Part shown: piece after piece, positions 21,801 to 33,027 of the stretch | How positions within the stretch are numbered: the first letter of the stretch is position 1 | Layout of the letters: each line of letters starts with the position of its first letter | Source of the DNA: Macrothele yani | Lineage: Eukaryota > Arthropoda > Arachnida > Araneae > Macrothelidae | DNA length: 64,000 bases | Direction: 5' to 3' | NCBI GenBank assembly: GCA_039090855.1 | Contig: CM076999.1 | Coordinates: 116,373,072 to 116,437,071, forward strand | Notes under the pieces: generated by a model | What the model was told of the DNA's origin: nothing | Databases searched by the model: none | The model's input: the letters and a program-made list of their open reading frames with translations, nothing else | Program-made: the position numbers and the translations under genes

Positions 21801-23067
21801 TACTGTGGAGGATTGGAAACGAGTAATTTGGTCTGATGAGTCTCGTTTTTGTTTGTACTCTAATGATGGGAGGCGACGAGTGCATCGCAGGCATAATGAA
21901 GCCTTTAATCCTGATTGTGTCGAACTTTACTGTGGAGGAATGGAAACGAGTAATTTGGTCTGATAAGTCTCGTTTTTGTTTGTACTCTAATGATGGGAGG
22001 CGACGAGTGCATCGCAGGCATAATGAAGCCTTTAATCCTGATTGTGTCGAACTTTACTGTGGAGGATTGGAAACGAGTAATTTGGTCTGATGAGTCTCGT
22101 TTTTGTTTGTACTCTAATGATGGGAGGCGACGAGTGCATCGCAGGCATAATGAAGCCTTTAATCCTGATTGTGTCGAACTTTACTGTGGAGGATTGGAAA
22201 CGAGTAATTTGGTCTGATGAGTCTCGTTTTTGTTTGTACTCCAATGATGGGAGGCGACGAGTGCATCGCAGGCCCAATGAAGCCTTTAATCCTGATTGTG
22301 TCGAACTTTACTGTGGAGGATTGGAAACGAGTAATTTGGTCTGATGAGTCTCGTTTTTGTTTGTACTCCAATGATGGGAGGCGACGAGTGCGTCGCAGGC
22401 CCAATGAAGCCTTTAATCCTGATTGTGTCGAACTTTACTGTGGAGGATTGGAAACGAGTAATTTGGTCAGATGAGTCTCGTTTTTGTTTGTACTCCAATG
22501 ATGGGAGGCGACGAGTGCATCGCAGGCCCAATGAAGCCTTTAATCCTGATTGTGTCGAACTTTACTGTGGAGGATTGGAAACGAGTAATTTGGTCTGATG
22601 AGTCTCGTTTTTGTTTGTACTCCAATGATAGGAGGCGACGAGTGCATCGCAGGCCCAATGAAGCCATTAATCCTGATTGTGTCGAACTTTACTGTGAAGG
22701 ATTGGAAACGAGTAATTTGGTCAGATGAGTCTCGTTTTTGTTTGTACTCCAATGATGGGAGGCGACGAGTGCATCGCAGGCCCAATGAAGCCTTTAATCC
22801 TGATTGTGTCGAACTTTACTGTGGAGGATTGGAAACGAGTAATTTGGTCTGATGAGTCTCGTTTTTGTTTGTACTCCAATGATGGGAGGCGACGAGTGCA
22901 TCGCAGGCCCAATGAAGCCTTTAATCCTGATTGTGTCGAACTTTACTGTGGAGGATTGGAAACGAATAATTTGGTCTGATGAGTCTTGTTTTTGTTTGTA
23001 CTCCACTGATGGGAGGCGACGAGTGCATCGCAGCCCCAATGTAGCCTTTAATCCCTATTGTGTCGAA
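15828..23067 (+). repeat. 127-bp satellite, 57 units, made from transposase coding sequence
   Basis: Every unit starts CTTTACTGTGGAGGATTGG and ends GATTGTGTCGAA. Spacing is exactly 127 bp except for one 128-bp unit (extra A near 16,780); 57 units fill 7,240 bp exactly. The unit encodes VIWSDESRFCLYSNDGRRRV, so it spans the first catalytic Asp. Because 127 is not divisible by 3, each repeat shifts frame and a stop occurs after two units. The recurring 84-codon (plus) and 70- to 81-codon (minus) frames are artefacts. Units differ at few sites (GATGGG/GATAGG/GGGAAG, GGCCC/GGCCG), showing recent homogenisation. Confidence 0.97.
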
Positions 23068-23565
23068 GGTGTTGTTCTAGCTGGAGAGCGTTCTATGATG
23101 TTTTGGGGATGTTTTTCGTACCAGGAAATGGGCACTCTCGCTGCAGTGACGATGAATTTGAACCAACATGCGTACCTCCCCATTCTGAATGACGAAGTGT
23201 TGTCCTTTGCCCTACATCTCCAGGAGCAGCATCACATTGCCACTCCTGTCTTCCAAGATGATAATTGCCGTGTGCACAGGGCTAAAACTGTGTCTGAGAG
23301 GCACGATAAACAATCAGCAATATTGTCTAACCTCGACTGTTCCACCGAATCTCCAGATTTAAATCCTATTGAAAATCTGTGGGATCATTTGGAACAGAAG
23401 GTGAAACTCCGGAATAGACACCCACGTACTCTGGCGGAACTTTGGGACTAATTGACGCACAAGTGGATGCAAATCGATGTTCAAAACATCCACAACTTTG
23501 TGGAGTCTCTACCACACCGGATTCATGCTGTTATCAAGGCAAGAGGAGCCGTCACCCGTTATTAG
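22979..23565 (+). pseudogene. Tc1-like transposase C-terminal part (family E)
   Basis: It continues from the last satellite unit into single-copy sequence: GVVLAGERSMMFWGCFSYQE, then TPVFQDDNCRVHRAKTV (second catalytic Asp, near 23,255) and SPDLNPIENLWDHLEQ (third, near 23,365), DD34E spacing. A TAA at 23,449-23,451 interrupts before the C-terminal FVESLPHRIHAVIKARGAVT and a second stop near 23,563. Confidence 0.9.
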
Positions 23566-23651
23566 ATAAATTCGACCAAGGGTGACTAATTTTTTTATCT
23601 GGTGATCCTACATAACACACGGGTGCTGACAGCCCTATTAGAGATAGGAAC

Positions 23652-25240
23652 TAGAGCTGAGTTCGGGCTCAATTTTCGAAGCCCGAGCCACTCCTAGCCC
23701 GTGGTATATCAGGCCTAGTCCTTCCGAGCCCTGATTTTATATTGCAAGATAGAGCCCGGGCCCAAACGAGCCCGAAAACTGGCTAACCTGTTCAACCATT
23801 AATAAAAAACATCTCCTTTCCCACACTTCCACTCTCTCCTCCTCCTCCAGCGATTAACCAATGTATTTTTCAAATGGGGAGCGGGGAAGGGACTTCTACC
23901 TATTTTTGCAGTGTAACTGTACGATTTTCTTTGGCCGTTCATTTCCACCTGAAGAGCTTCTGCCGCCGGGCATTCAAAATGATCATGCTGTACTGCAATT
24001 GTATGTTGCTCAAATAATGCTAATATTATCGCGCCATAATGCGCTCAAATATGTACGTTGCTAAATAGAATTAGCAGGGAGCTACTGCTTGCAGATAGGG
24101 GGTAAATTATCGTCGGCAAGCTATCAACTATCCAATATCTATAAACAGAATTAGCAGGGAGCTACTGCTTGCAGATAGGGGGTAAATTATCGTCGGCAAG
24201 CTATCAACTATCCAATATCTATAAATAGAATTAACAGGAGCTGCTGCTTGCAGATAGGGGGTAAATTATTGTCGGCAAGCTATCAACTATCCAATATCTA
24301 TAAATAGAATTAGTAGGGAAATACTGCATGGAGATACGGGGTAAATTATTGTCGGCAAGCTATCAACTATCCAATATCTATAAATAGAATTAACAGGGAG
24401 CTGCTGCTTGCAGATAGGGGGTAAATTATCGTCGGCAAGCTATCAACTATCCAATATCTATAAACAGAATTAGCAGGGAGCTACTGCTTGCAGATAGGGG
24501 GTAAATTATCGTCGGCAAGCTATCAACTATCCAATATCTATAAACAGAATTAGCAGGGAGCTACTGCTTGCAGATAGGGGGTAAATTATCGTCGGCAAGC
24601 TATCAACTATCCAATATCTATAAACAGAATTAGCAGGGAGCTACTGCTTGCAGATAGGGGTAAATTATCGTCGGCAAGCTATCAACTATCCAATATCTAT
24701 AAATAGAATTAACAGGAGCTGCTGCTTGCAGATAGGGGGTAAATTATCGTCGGCAAGCTATCAACTATCCAATATCTATAAATAGAATTAACAGGGAGCT
24801 GCTGCTTGCAGATAGGGGGTAAATTATCGTCGGCAAGCTATCAACTATCCAATATCTATAAACAGAATTAGCAGGGAGCTACTGCTTGCAGATAGGGGGT
24901 AAATTATCGTCGGCAAGCTATCAACTATCCAATATCTATAAATAGAATTAACAGGGAGCTGCTGCTTGCAGATAGGGGGTAAATTATTGTCGGCAAGCTA
25001 TCAATTATCCAATATCTATAAATAGAATTAGTAGGGAACTACTGCATGGAGATACGGGGTAAATTATTGTCGGCAAGCTATCAACTATCCAATATCTATA
25101 AATAGAATTAGTAGGGAGCTACTGCGTGGAGATAGGGGGTAAATTATCGTCGGCAAGCTATCAACTATCCAATATCTATAAATAGAATTAGCAGGAAGCT
25201 ACTGCTTGCAGATAGGGGTTAATTTATCGTCGGCAAGTTA
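23652..25240 (+). mobile_element. hAT family 1 copy with an internal 80-bp satellite
   Basis: It begins TAGAGCTGAGTTCGGGCTCA and follows the minus strand of the element at 42-1929 in order: GAGCCCG-rich end, GCAAGATAGAGCCCGGG, GAGCCCGAAAACT, a pyrimidine-rich part, CATTCATTTC/TCATTTCCACCTGAA, and TACGTTGCT. At the point matching 1929-to-1500 the sequence enters the 80-bp array. The far end of the element was not found; it may be truncated near 25,240. Confidence 0.8.
24065..25240 (+). repeat. 80-bp satellite, 15 units, derived from a hAT element segment
   Basis: The unit includes AATTAGCAGGGAGCTACTGC, TTGCAGATAGGGGGTAAATT, and CGTCGGCAAGCTATCAACTA, at 79- to 80-bp spacing from 24,065 to 25,240. 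A single diverged equivalent lies on the minus strand of hAT copy 1 at about 1,500-1,580 (TTTAGCAGGGAGCT, GTCAGCTTGCTATCTACT). Confidence 0.93.
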
Positions 25241-27129
25241 GGAACTTACCGACTTTCAAAGTACAAAGCGTGTAAGCAAGAAAAATGACTGCAAAAAAAC
25301 ATGAAATTCTTCTGAATTCAAAAAGATCTTTGGAAAACCTACCTTAATGGCTTCTAGAACATTTCTTCTGATATCTGCAACTTTTTCTCTTCTTTCTCTG
25401 AAACGCAAAGAACCACATAAAAGAATCGTTGCAATATAATAATTTATACTACGTGTGCAATCTAACAACAGTCCATTAAATTTTTACAAGAGATATTCGG
25501 ATTCGAAAAGAGGTTCAAAATCTTAGCCGACGGCTGAAAATGCGTTGCTCACTATTTTTGACGCTTTGCAACTGTAGGTTGAAGATTAATTATTTATTTA
25601 TTTATTCATTTATTTATTTATTTTTATTAATTCGTGCAATTTTTGAAGAAAGAGTACGTTTTATTTACTTTTTATTTATTTTGCCATATACTTTTGGGTG
25701 AATCTTTTCTTTTTTTTTCTCTCCGTCTCCCCTCTCCCAGCACAAGGCGTCGCATAGCGAAAGGTTAGCTAGACAGCGTTGGCGTCACCATGGATGGACA
25801 GACATTATAAGGAGAAAACGCTGGTGACATCCATCGGCGAGCTGACTTTGTAGTATGTTTTATTGGGGCAAAAGAAGTGTCCACCGTGTCTAGCATCCAC
25901 AAAGGGTGTTGGGTAGACCGTAGACTTTTTGGAACCGGAGCTAACAGTTCAATTGGGTAAGGATTTATGGCCGGTGGTTATATCACAGGGGCAAACGTAA
26001 CTTGAGCGGTTCTCAGAATTTTATGGGAACGGGTGGTAATCTTGACCCCCTAACGAATGGATGATCAAAATGTTAAATCTCTGACCAGCGGGATTTACAC
26101 TGGGGAATTTAATTCAGGGAGGCTTGCGTTCGCCAGCTAGTGATTGGATGATGGGATATTTTTAGGTAGTGTGGGTATTCTTGGGGGTCGTCAAAAACTT
26201 TTACAAGGGAAGAGAAGAACTTCTTCACTTCACTCTTTACTTGTGCCACGAAGCACTTTACCTTTGCTTGTTTCGCAGCGTGCATCGCGTGCACTTTCCT
26301 CCATGACTGTCACCTAGGAGCTGCCAAATATTACGGCGGGACAACCGTAAGCTGCATACAATTTTCCAAGCTGCGGATGGAAGATCTCAACCGAGGTTTC
26401 CGGATAAGAATTCTCCCGGGTCAGGAGCGGTCAGCGGCGCGAACCCAGAGACTTTAAGATGCGACTACCTAGAGGCATAGCCCACATCGTTCAAAGAACT
26501 TTTCATTTATATATAACCGCCAGGACGTCATACCCTGGATGAAGCCACAGCAGCCATGAGATCGCCAGGCCAGATTTAGATGTTAAAGTAGGAAATCCAT
26601 CCTATTCTTTCTTTTGGTGTCCCCTCATAAAATGTTTATCGGATCAGTCCACACGAAAGTTTCCGCCAGAGTTAAGGATCTCGTAAGCGAGTAGTTAATT
26701 GAGTTACAGGTTCCTGTCAGAGAGTCGGAATTATTTTTTGCTGGTATCGTGAGTGTATCTTTATTTATGCAAAACCTAACTAATAAATTGTTTTGTTTGT
26801 TAATTTGTCTACGTTCTATAATGAGTGTTTCGTTAGTTACAAATTGTGTGCTCAGCCCTGGAATTTTGGAGAATATATAATTTTACGACAGGGACTTAGA
26901 AAATCCGTTCGCTTATGCTTTTTATTTTAAACTAGACGTTCACGAAAACATTGCGGCACACAGCGGACCCTTTGACTCCCCCCCCCCCCAAAAAAACCTG
27001 CTGTGTGAATCACAACGCCCCGTCAGTGGATCCTGAAGCTGCGTCAGCCCTAAATCAGGGAATCGCAGAATCACAATCCACTCGACACCCCCTTGGCTCC
27101 CAATATTACGCCGGGTGAACCCAATTCGG
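25241..27129. other. No gene seen; (TTTA)n near 25,590
   Basis: A TTTA microsatellite lies at 25,590-25,632 and a C-run at 26,980. Short open frames (25,256-25,468; 26,109-26,294) have no recognisable domain. I see no TE ends. Confidence 0.45.
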
Positions 27130-27760
27130 AACCCGAGCGATAATAGTCTGTCCGCACGATAACTCGCGTAAAAATGGTTCGATTTCGATGAAATTTTAGT
27201 ATGTGGTAGGGGACAACCTGGGCACAACCTTATTGAAAATGGGCGAAATGGGGTCAAAGGTCATGACATAGGAGCGGGATCCATTCCATCGCCCTTATGC
27301 GATATAACTTACGTAAAAATGCTTCGATTGCGACAAAACTTTATCACGTTGTTTCGGAGATATACTGAACCGGTTCTGTTGAGTATCATCGAAATGGGGT
27401 CAAAGGTCACGGCACAGGAGCGAGATTTATTCCACAGCCATTATCCTCATAACTTGGCTAAAAATGCTTTTATTGCGACAAAACTTTAGTATGTTGTTCC
27501 GGAGGTATACTGAACTAATTCTGTTGAGTATGATCGAAATGGGGTCAAAGGTCAGGGCACAGGAGCGATATTTATTCTACAGTCATTATCCTCATAACTT
27601 GCCTAAAAATGCTTCTATTGTGACAAAACTTTAGTATGTTATTCCGGAGGTATACTGAACCAATTCTATTGAATATAATCGAAATGATGTCAAAGGTCAG
27701 GGCACAGGAGCGAGATTTATTCCACAGCCATAATCCTCATAACGAGTAATAACTTGAGTA
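27130..27760 (+). repeat. 145-bp tandem array (about 4 units)
   Basis: GAAATGGGGTCAAAGGTCA recurs at about 27,245, 27,391, 27,535 and 27,681, with ATAACTTGCCTAAAAATGCT and GACAAAACTTTAGTATGTT between. Units are moderately diverged, the first most. Confidence 0.9.
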
Positions 27761-28125
27761 ATGATTTCTGGTATGTTGGAAAGCGTATGATGATCAATGC
27801 ATTGCATGGTTTTAGTCAAGGTTAGTAGATGACAAGGTTATGCTCCTCCTGTAGTTCCGGTGATTGCTTTGTGACGTCACTGTCCAAAACGCCATCGTAA
27901 GACTACCTAATCGCCACGTTTGTTTGTATCTGCATCATAGCAGCGTGTCGGAATTATTATTCGTAAACCAGTTGGAATAATCATAAATTCCACCAGTTTT
28001 TTTTTAATGCATATTGTTTTCAATTTTCAATTTAAATTGATCAAATTAAATTAAATTTTTTATTTACTTAATTTGGGGAATGTTGCAGAGCTGCTTTTTT
28101 TATTCCTCATAAAGAAATTCGGCTG

Positions 28126-28520
28126 TACCGAATCAGAATGCTTTCGAGTAGTTCCCGATTTCCCGTGTATCGTTCCGATTTATTTACATACAACCTGATT
28201 ACACCCAACGTGAAAGAAAGTAGTTCACGATAACATACGGACTTTATTTTTACTATTTTCATCGACATAAATGTTACTGTAATGGAAATTATTATAGGCA
28301 TTTATTTTATTATGGAAAATAATACATTTATTTTCATATCACAGATTTATGCATCATATATATATAGTAAATGCAACGCCCTTTTCACGAAATCAATGTG
28401 TTTAACATTAATCGTAAAATTTATGGTCAACTACTTTCTCTCACGTTGGGTTGTATAATTACACAAAGCGGAACGACACACGGGAAATCGGGAACTACCT
28501 GAAAGCGTTCCGATTCGGTA
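28126..28520. mobile_element. Foldback MITE with about 100-bp TIRs
   Basis: The left arm begins TACCGAATCAGAATGCTTTC; the right arm, inverted, begins TACCGAATCGGAACGCTTTC. Both continue through AGTTCCCGATTTCCCGTGT to AACGTGA.AGAAAGTAGTT, about 100 bp in all. TA lies at each edge. The middle is AT-rich without coding sequence. Superfamily likely Tc1/mariner by the TA edges. Confidence 0.8.
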
Positions 28521-28556
28521 GTATGCCAGCCAGAAATTCTTTATTATATGACAATA

Positions 28557-29615
28557 ATGATTCGGTGAAACCATCAGCAGTTACCACGGCTCTGAAATCC
28601 TGCGGTATTGAAGATGCATACATTAATATTATTAATAACATCTATGAAAATGCAAGTGCAAAGATTCGGCTGTTTGAAAATACAACACACATAAAAATTG
28701 GAAAGGGAGTGAGACAAGGTGACACCATATCTCCGAAGCTCTTTAATGCCACATTGGAAAATGTCTTTCAATCACTGAACTGGGAAAACAAAGGGATAAA
28801 GATTAATGGAGATTATCTAACCCACCTTCGTTTTGCTGATGACGTAGTCATTTTTGCAACTACCCCATCAGAGCTGCAGAGTATGATCCAGGAACTTGCT
28901 GACAAGAGTAAAGAAGTGGGATTAAAAATGAACTTTCAGAAGACAAAAGTGATGTTCAATGCTTTTACAAGAAATGAAGATTTATCGATTGATGGAGAAA
29001 AACTGGAGATAACAGATACGTATGTTTATCTTGGACAGCAGATATCAAGTGAGGGTCACATTGATGAAGAAATTAATCGGCGTACAAAACTTGCCTGGAG
29101 AGCTTTTGGAAGAAACAGCATAATTTTCAAGAGCAATATGCCATTATGTCTTAAAAGAAAAGTGTTTGATCAATGCATCCTTCCAGTGCTTACGTATGGT
29201 GCAGAGACGTGGACCTTAACTAAAAGAGACATACAAAGGCTGCAGACAACTCAAAGCAGCATGGAGAGGTGCATGCTTGATATAACCAGGAGAGATAAGA
29301 AGAGGAACTCGTGGATCCGAAAAATGACGAGAGTGGAAGACATCATGATCAGAGTTAAATCCCTGAAATGGCAATGGGCTGGACATACTGCCAGAAGGAC
29401 AGACCATAGATGGACAGCCGAAATTTTAGATTGGATTCCAAGGGACAGGAAAAGACCCAGAAAAAGACCACATGGGAGATGGGTGGATGAAATTCGTAAA
29501 TATGCGGGAGTGACATGGAGGAGACTGGCACAAGACAGACCGTTGTGGAGGAAACTTGGGAGACCTTCGTCCAGCAGTGGATTGATAATGGTTGACGATG
29601 ATGATGATGATGACA
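28557..29615 (+). pseudogene. RTE-type LINE, 5'-truncated 3' fragment
   Basis: The open frame from about 28,557 encodes the second half of a reverse transcriptase: GKGVRQGDTISPKLF, then LRFADDVVIFATTPSE with the catalytic FADD, GLKMNFQKTKVMFNA, and the C-terminal LPVLTYGAETWTLTKRDIQR and DWIPRDRKRPRKRPHGRW segments. The endonuclease and N-terminal RT are missing. The tail is (GAT)n near 29,596-29,610. The frame appears unbroken, and the copy is nearly identical to those at 59-61 kb, so it is recent. Confidence 0.92.
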
Positions 29616-29864
29616 ATAATATGTCCTGCTGTGTGTTTCCCTTCTAAATTTATACTGTGTAAAATTCCCCTTGTAACTAAATTAACATTTTTAAGTTTCC
29701 CGTCCTTTACGTAACAAAAATGTGAGGGAGGTATTTCTGGAATCTCCGTTACTAAAATATTCATATAACTGTGAATTTCTTCTGTATTTAATGTAAATGT
29801 GCTTTTGCATAAGCTTTTGTTCTATGTTCTATTTATAAAAACTGTTGACAAGACATCTTTCTCC

Positions 29865-31860
29865 ATAGCTACAGTTCGGATCTACGATTCACATGTTAAA
29901 ACGGTGATGTCACTCAGTGACGTCACGATTAGTCGTCTGCGAGGAAGGCGGGATGAGCAAACCTTTCGTTCTGTGTTTGAGTTATAAGAATTGTTGACAA
30001 AACATCTTCCTTCCATAGCTACAGTTCGGATCAACGATTCACATGTTAGGACGGTGATGTCACTCAGTGACGTCACGATTACTCGTCTGCGAGGAAGGCG
30101 GGATGAGCAAACCTTTCGTTCTGTGTTTGAGTTATAAAATTGTTGACAAAACATCTTCCTTCCATAGCTACAGTTCGGATCAACGATTCACATGTTAGGA
30201 CGGTGATGTCACTCAGTGACGTCACGATTACTCGTCTGCGAGGAAGGCGGGATGAGCAAACCTTTCGTTCTGTGTTTGAGTTATAAAATTGTTGACAAAA
30301 CATCTTCCTTCCATAGCTACAGTTCGGATCAACGATTCACATGTTAAAACGGTGATGTCACTCAGTGACGTCACGATTAGTCGTCTGCGAGGAAGGCGGG
30401 ATGAGCAAACCTTTCGTTCTGTGTTTGAGTTATAAGAATTGTTGACAAAACATCTTCCTTCCATAGCTACAGTTCGGATCTACGATTCACATGTTAGGAC
30501 GGTGATGTCACTCAGTGACGTCACGATTACTCGTCTGCGAGGAAGGCGGGATGAGCAAACCTTTCGTTCTGTGTTTGAGTTATAAAATTGTTGACAAAAC
30601 ATCTTCCTTCCATAGCTACAGTTCGGATCAACGATTCACATGTTAGGACGGTGATGTCACTCAGTGACGTCACGATTACTCGTCTGCGAGGAAGGCGGGA
30701 TGAGCAAACCTTTCGTTCTGTGTTTGAGTTATAAAATTGTTGACAAAACATCTTCCTTCCATAGCTACAGTTCGGATCAACGATTCACATGTTAAAACGG
30801 TGATGTCACTCAGTGACGTCACGATTAGTCGTCTGCGAGGAAGGCGGGATGAGCAAACCTTTCGTTCTGTGTTTGAGTTATAAAATTGTTGACAAAACAT
30901 CTTCCTTCCATAGCTACAGTTCGGATCAACGATTCACATGTTAAAACGGTGATGTCACTCAGTGACGTCACGATTACTCGTCTGCGAGGAAGGCGGGATG
31001 AGCAAACCTTTCGTTCTGTGTTTGAGTTATAAAATTGTTGACAAAACATCTTCCTTCCATAGCTACAGTTCGGATCAACGATTCACATGTTAGGACGGTG
31101 ATGTCATTCAGTGACGTCACGATTACTCGTCTGCGAGGAAGGCGGGATGAGCAAACCTTTCGTTCTGTGTTTGAGTTATAAAATTGTTGACAAAACATCT
31201 TCCTTCCATAGCTACAGTTCGGATCTACGATTCACATGTTAAAACGGTGATGTCACTCAGTGACGTCACAATTAGTCGTCTGCGAGGAAGGCGGGATGAG
31301 CAGACCTTTCGTTCTGTGTTTGAGTTATAAGAATTGTTGACAAAACATCTTCCTTTTTTCTTTTTTTTTTTTTTTGATTGGAGGTTTAACGACCACCGTG
31401 AGCAACTCAATGGGCTATAAGCAGTCGCCCGTCCCTAATTTAGGGTCACTGGTTCCAGGGAAGGGAGAGAGCCAGTGCCGTAAGACAAACACAACATCCA
31501 TGCCTGACCGGGATTCGAACCCGGACCCCTTACGGACGAATGATCAGAGGCCAGTGCCTTAGACCACTGCGCCACCGGGGCGGCCATCTTCCTTCCATAG
31601 CTACAGTTCGGATCTACGATTCACATGTTAGGACGGTGATGTCACTCAGTGACGTCACGATTAGTCGTCTGCGAGGAAGGCGGGATGAGCAAACCTGTCG
31701 TTCTGTGTTTGAGTTATAAAATTGTTGGCAAGACATCTTCCTCCATAGCTACAGTTCGGATCTACGATTCACATGTTAGGACGGTGATGTCACTCAGTGA
31801 CGTCACGATTACTAGTCTGCGAGGAAGGTGGGATGAGCAAACCTTACTGTCTATTAGGTT
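29865..31860 (+). repeat. 149-bp satellite, 12 units, interrupted by a SINE
   Basis: Units contain CATAGCTACAGTTCGGATC, a palindrome built from GTGATGTCAC-TCA-GTGACGTCAC, and GAGGAAGGCGGGATGAGCAA. They recur from 29,904 to 31,786 at 149- to 150-bp spacing. A SINE splits the array at 31,356. The last unit runs into TTACTGTCTATTAGG, as at 11,600. Minus-strand 74-codon frames are artefacts of the period. Confidence 0.95.
31356..31584 (-). mobile_element. tRNA-derived SINE family 1, complete, 10-bp TSD
   Basis: On the minus strand the head is GCCGCCCCGGTGGCGCAGTG (box A within), then GGGTTCGAATCCCGG (box B), a body with CACTGGCTCTCTCCCTTCCC, and a poly-A tail (T-run at 31,356). TSD CATCTTCCTT at 31346-31355 and 31585-31594. 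This is the clearest full copy of the most abundant SINE here. Confidence 0.92.
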
Positions 31861-32269
31861 TGATTTTACTTACTTGATTCAGACTAAGGGACAACAATAG
31901 TGGAAACATTATTACGAGGGATCTCAAACTGATCACAGGAAATAGCGAAATGCTATGTGGCAAGCTGAATCAAACGGTGAGAGCACTGTAGGAAGGTGAC
32001 TCTTTGTTCCACGACAATGTCCGTCCTCATACTGTTGATACTCTTTAGTTTATACCCACACTGTTGATACTCTCCAGAAAATGAACTTTGAGGAATTGTA
32101 ATAGCCTACGTACAGTCCTACGTACAGTCCTCCTTCGGACTATCACCACTTGGTCTACCCAAAGAAATCTCAAGAGGTTGAAAAACTGGAACGGACTGAG
32201 AAGCGAAGTAGGCAGTTCAGCAGCGGCTGATCTTTCACAAGCAAACATAAAATTTTCCTGACTCTACCG

Positions 32270-32990
32270 GGTAACTCAAAAGTCTGTTTAAATTTCAAAA
32301 CTTTATAACAGAGGAACAAATTAGTGTGTCACAGTGCGGTTTGTATGAAAAGCATTAGCAAGTAGCAGAATTTTGTCTGCCGACGCAAAAACGTTTAGTT
32401 CGAACATGGGACGAGAGGGGTCGCTTCAAACACGTGCTAATCACGAAATATATGCAAATGTGATGTTTCTAGGGCACGGTTCAGAAATGGCTGGAAGATT
32501 TTCTCTGTAAATTCGGCACGCTACTTGAAACGGGATCGTGAAAACGCGATGCCACTTTTACCAAAGCAAAATTTGCTGCACTTAGTCATGTTCATGCAGG
32601 GTGATGCGCTAGCTCACGTCGCATCCCCAGTAAAGAACTTTCTCGTCACCACATTTGGTGAAGAAAGACTAATCAGCAGGCACTGCAGCATCCCGCGGTC
32701 ACCTCACTCTCCGGAGCTGACACCCCGTAGATATCTGGTTGCAGGGCTATTTTAAGTCCAGAATAGCCCCACAAGCTCTAAGTTGGGGTTATTCAAGACC
32801 ATACAAGACCTGATGACACCCCCCCCACCACCACCACCACACACACATACTACCACAACTGAAGAAAACCATTCGCCACGAAGTTTATTTCATTCACCCA
32901 GACATACTACATTCGATGGTCACTGAAATTGTCACACACATGAATGCTGCAATACCTCGTGGTGAGAACATACTGTACAATTACTCTTGT
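32270..32990 (+). pseudogene. mariner-type transposase remnant
   Basis: Frames give PTQKRLVRTWDERGRFKHVL (near 32,380), LVMFMQGDALAHVASPVKNF (near 32,585, where mariner relatives have QDGA, so the catalytic Asp context is altered), SPHSPELTPRRY (near 32,700), and a C-terminal MVTEIVTHMNAAIPRGENIL (32,916). A CCCCCCACCACC low-complexity run at 32,820 and several frame breaks disable it. Ends not located. Confidence 0.75.
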
Positions 32991-33027
32991 GATAGTGCCA
33001 CCAAATTAATCAACGTACGTAAACTCA

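Larger units (their letters stand above)
15235..23608 (+). mobile_element. Tc1-like element (family E) swollen to 8.4 kb by an internal satellite
   Basis: The left end TCAGCACACCGGACGAAAAA and inverted right end GGATCACCAGATAAAAAAAT both run into ATTAGTCACCC, forming the TIRs. TA flanks at 15233-15234 and 23609-23610. Without the 57-unit array at 15,828-23,067 the element would be about 1.26 kb, the normal Tc1 size. Both halves of the transposase gene lie outside the array in the right order and strand, so the array grew inside an inserted element. Confidence 0.93.

Noticed and set aside
15993..23000. Dozens of overlapping 84-codon plus-strand and 70- to 81-codon minus-strand open frames, like a gene family
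   Set aside because: They are the same 127-bp satellite unit read across two repeats. The period is not a codon multiple and every frame ends in a stop at the same place.
15828..23067. CRISPR-like or other regularly spaced array
   Set aside because: Units are contiguous with no variable spacers, and the unit is transposase coding sequence in a eukaryotic genome. The same reasoning applies to the 80-, 149- and 71-bp arrays.
25241..27129. Host exon candidates in the longest repeat-poor stretch
   Set aside because: No open frame with recognisable protein similarity and no convincing splice-bounded coding segment; the short frames are at chance length.
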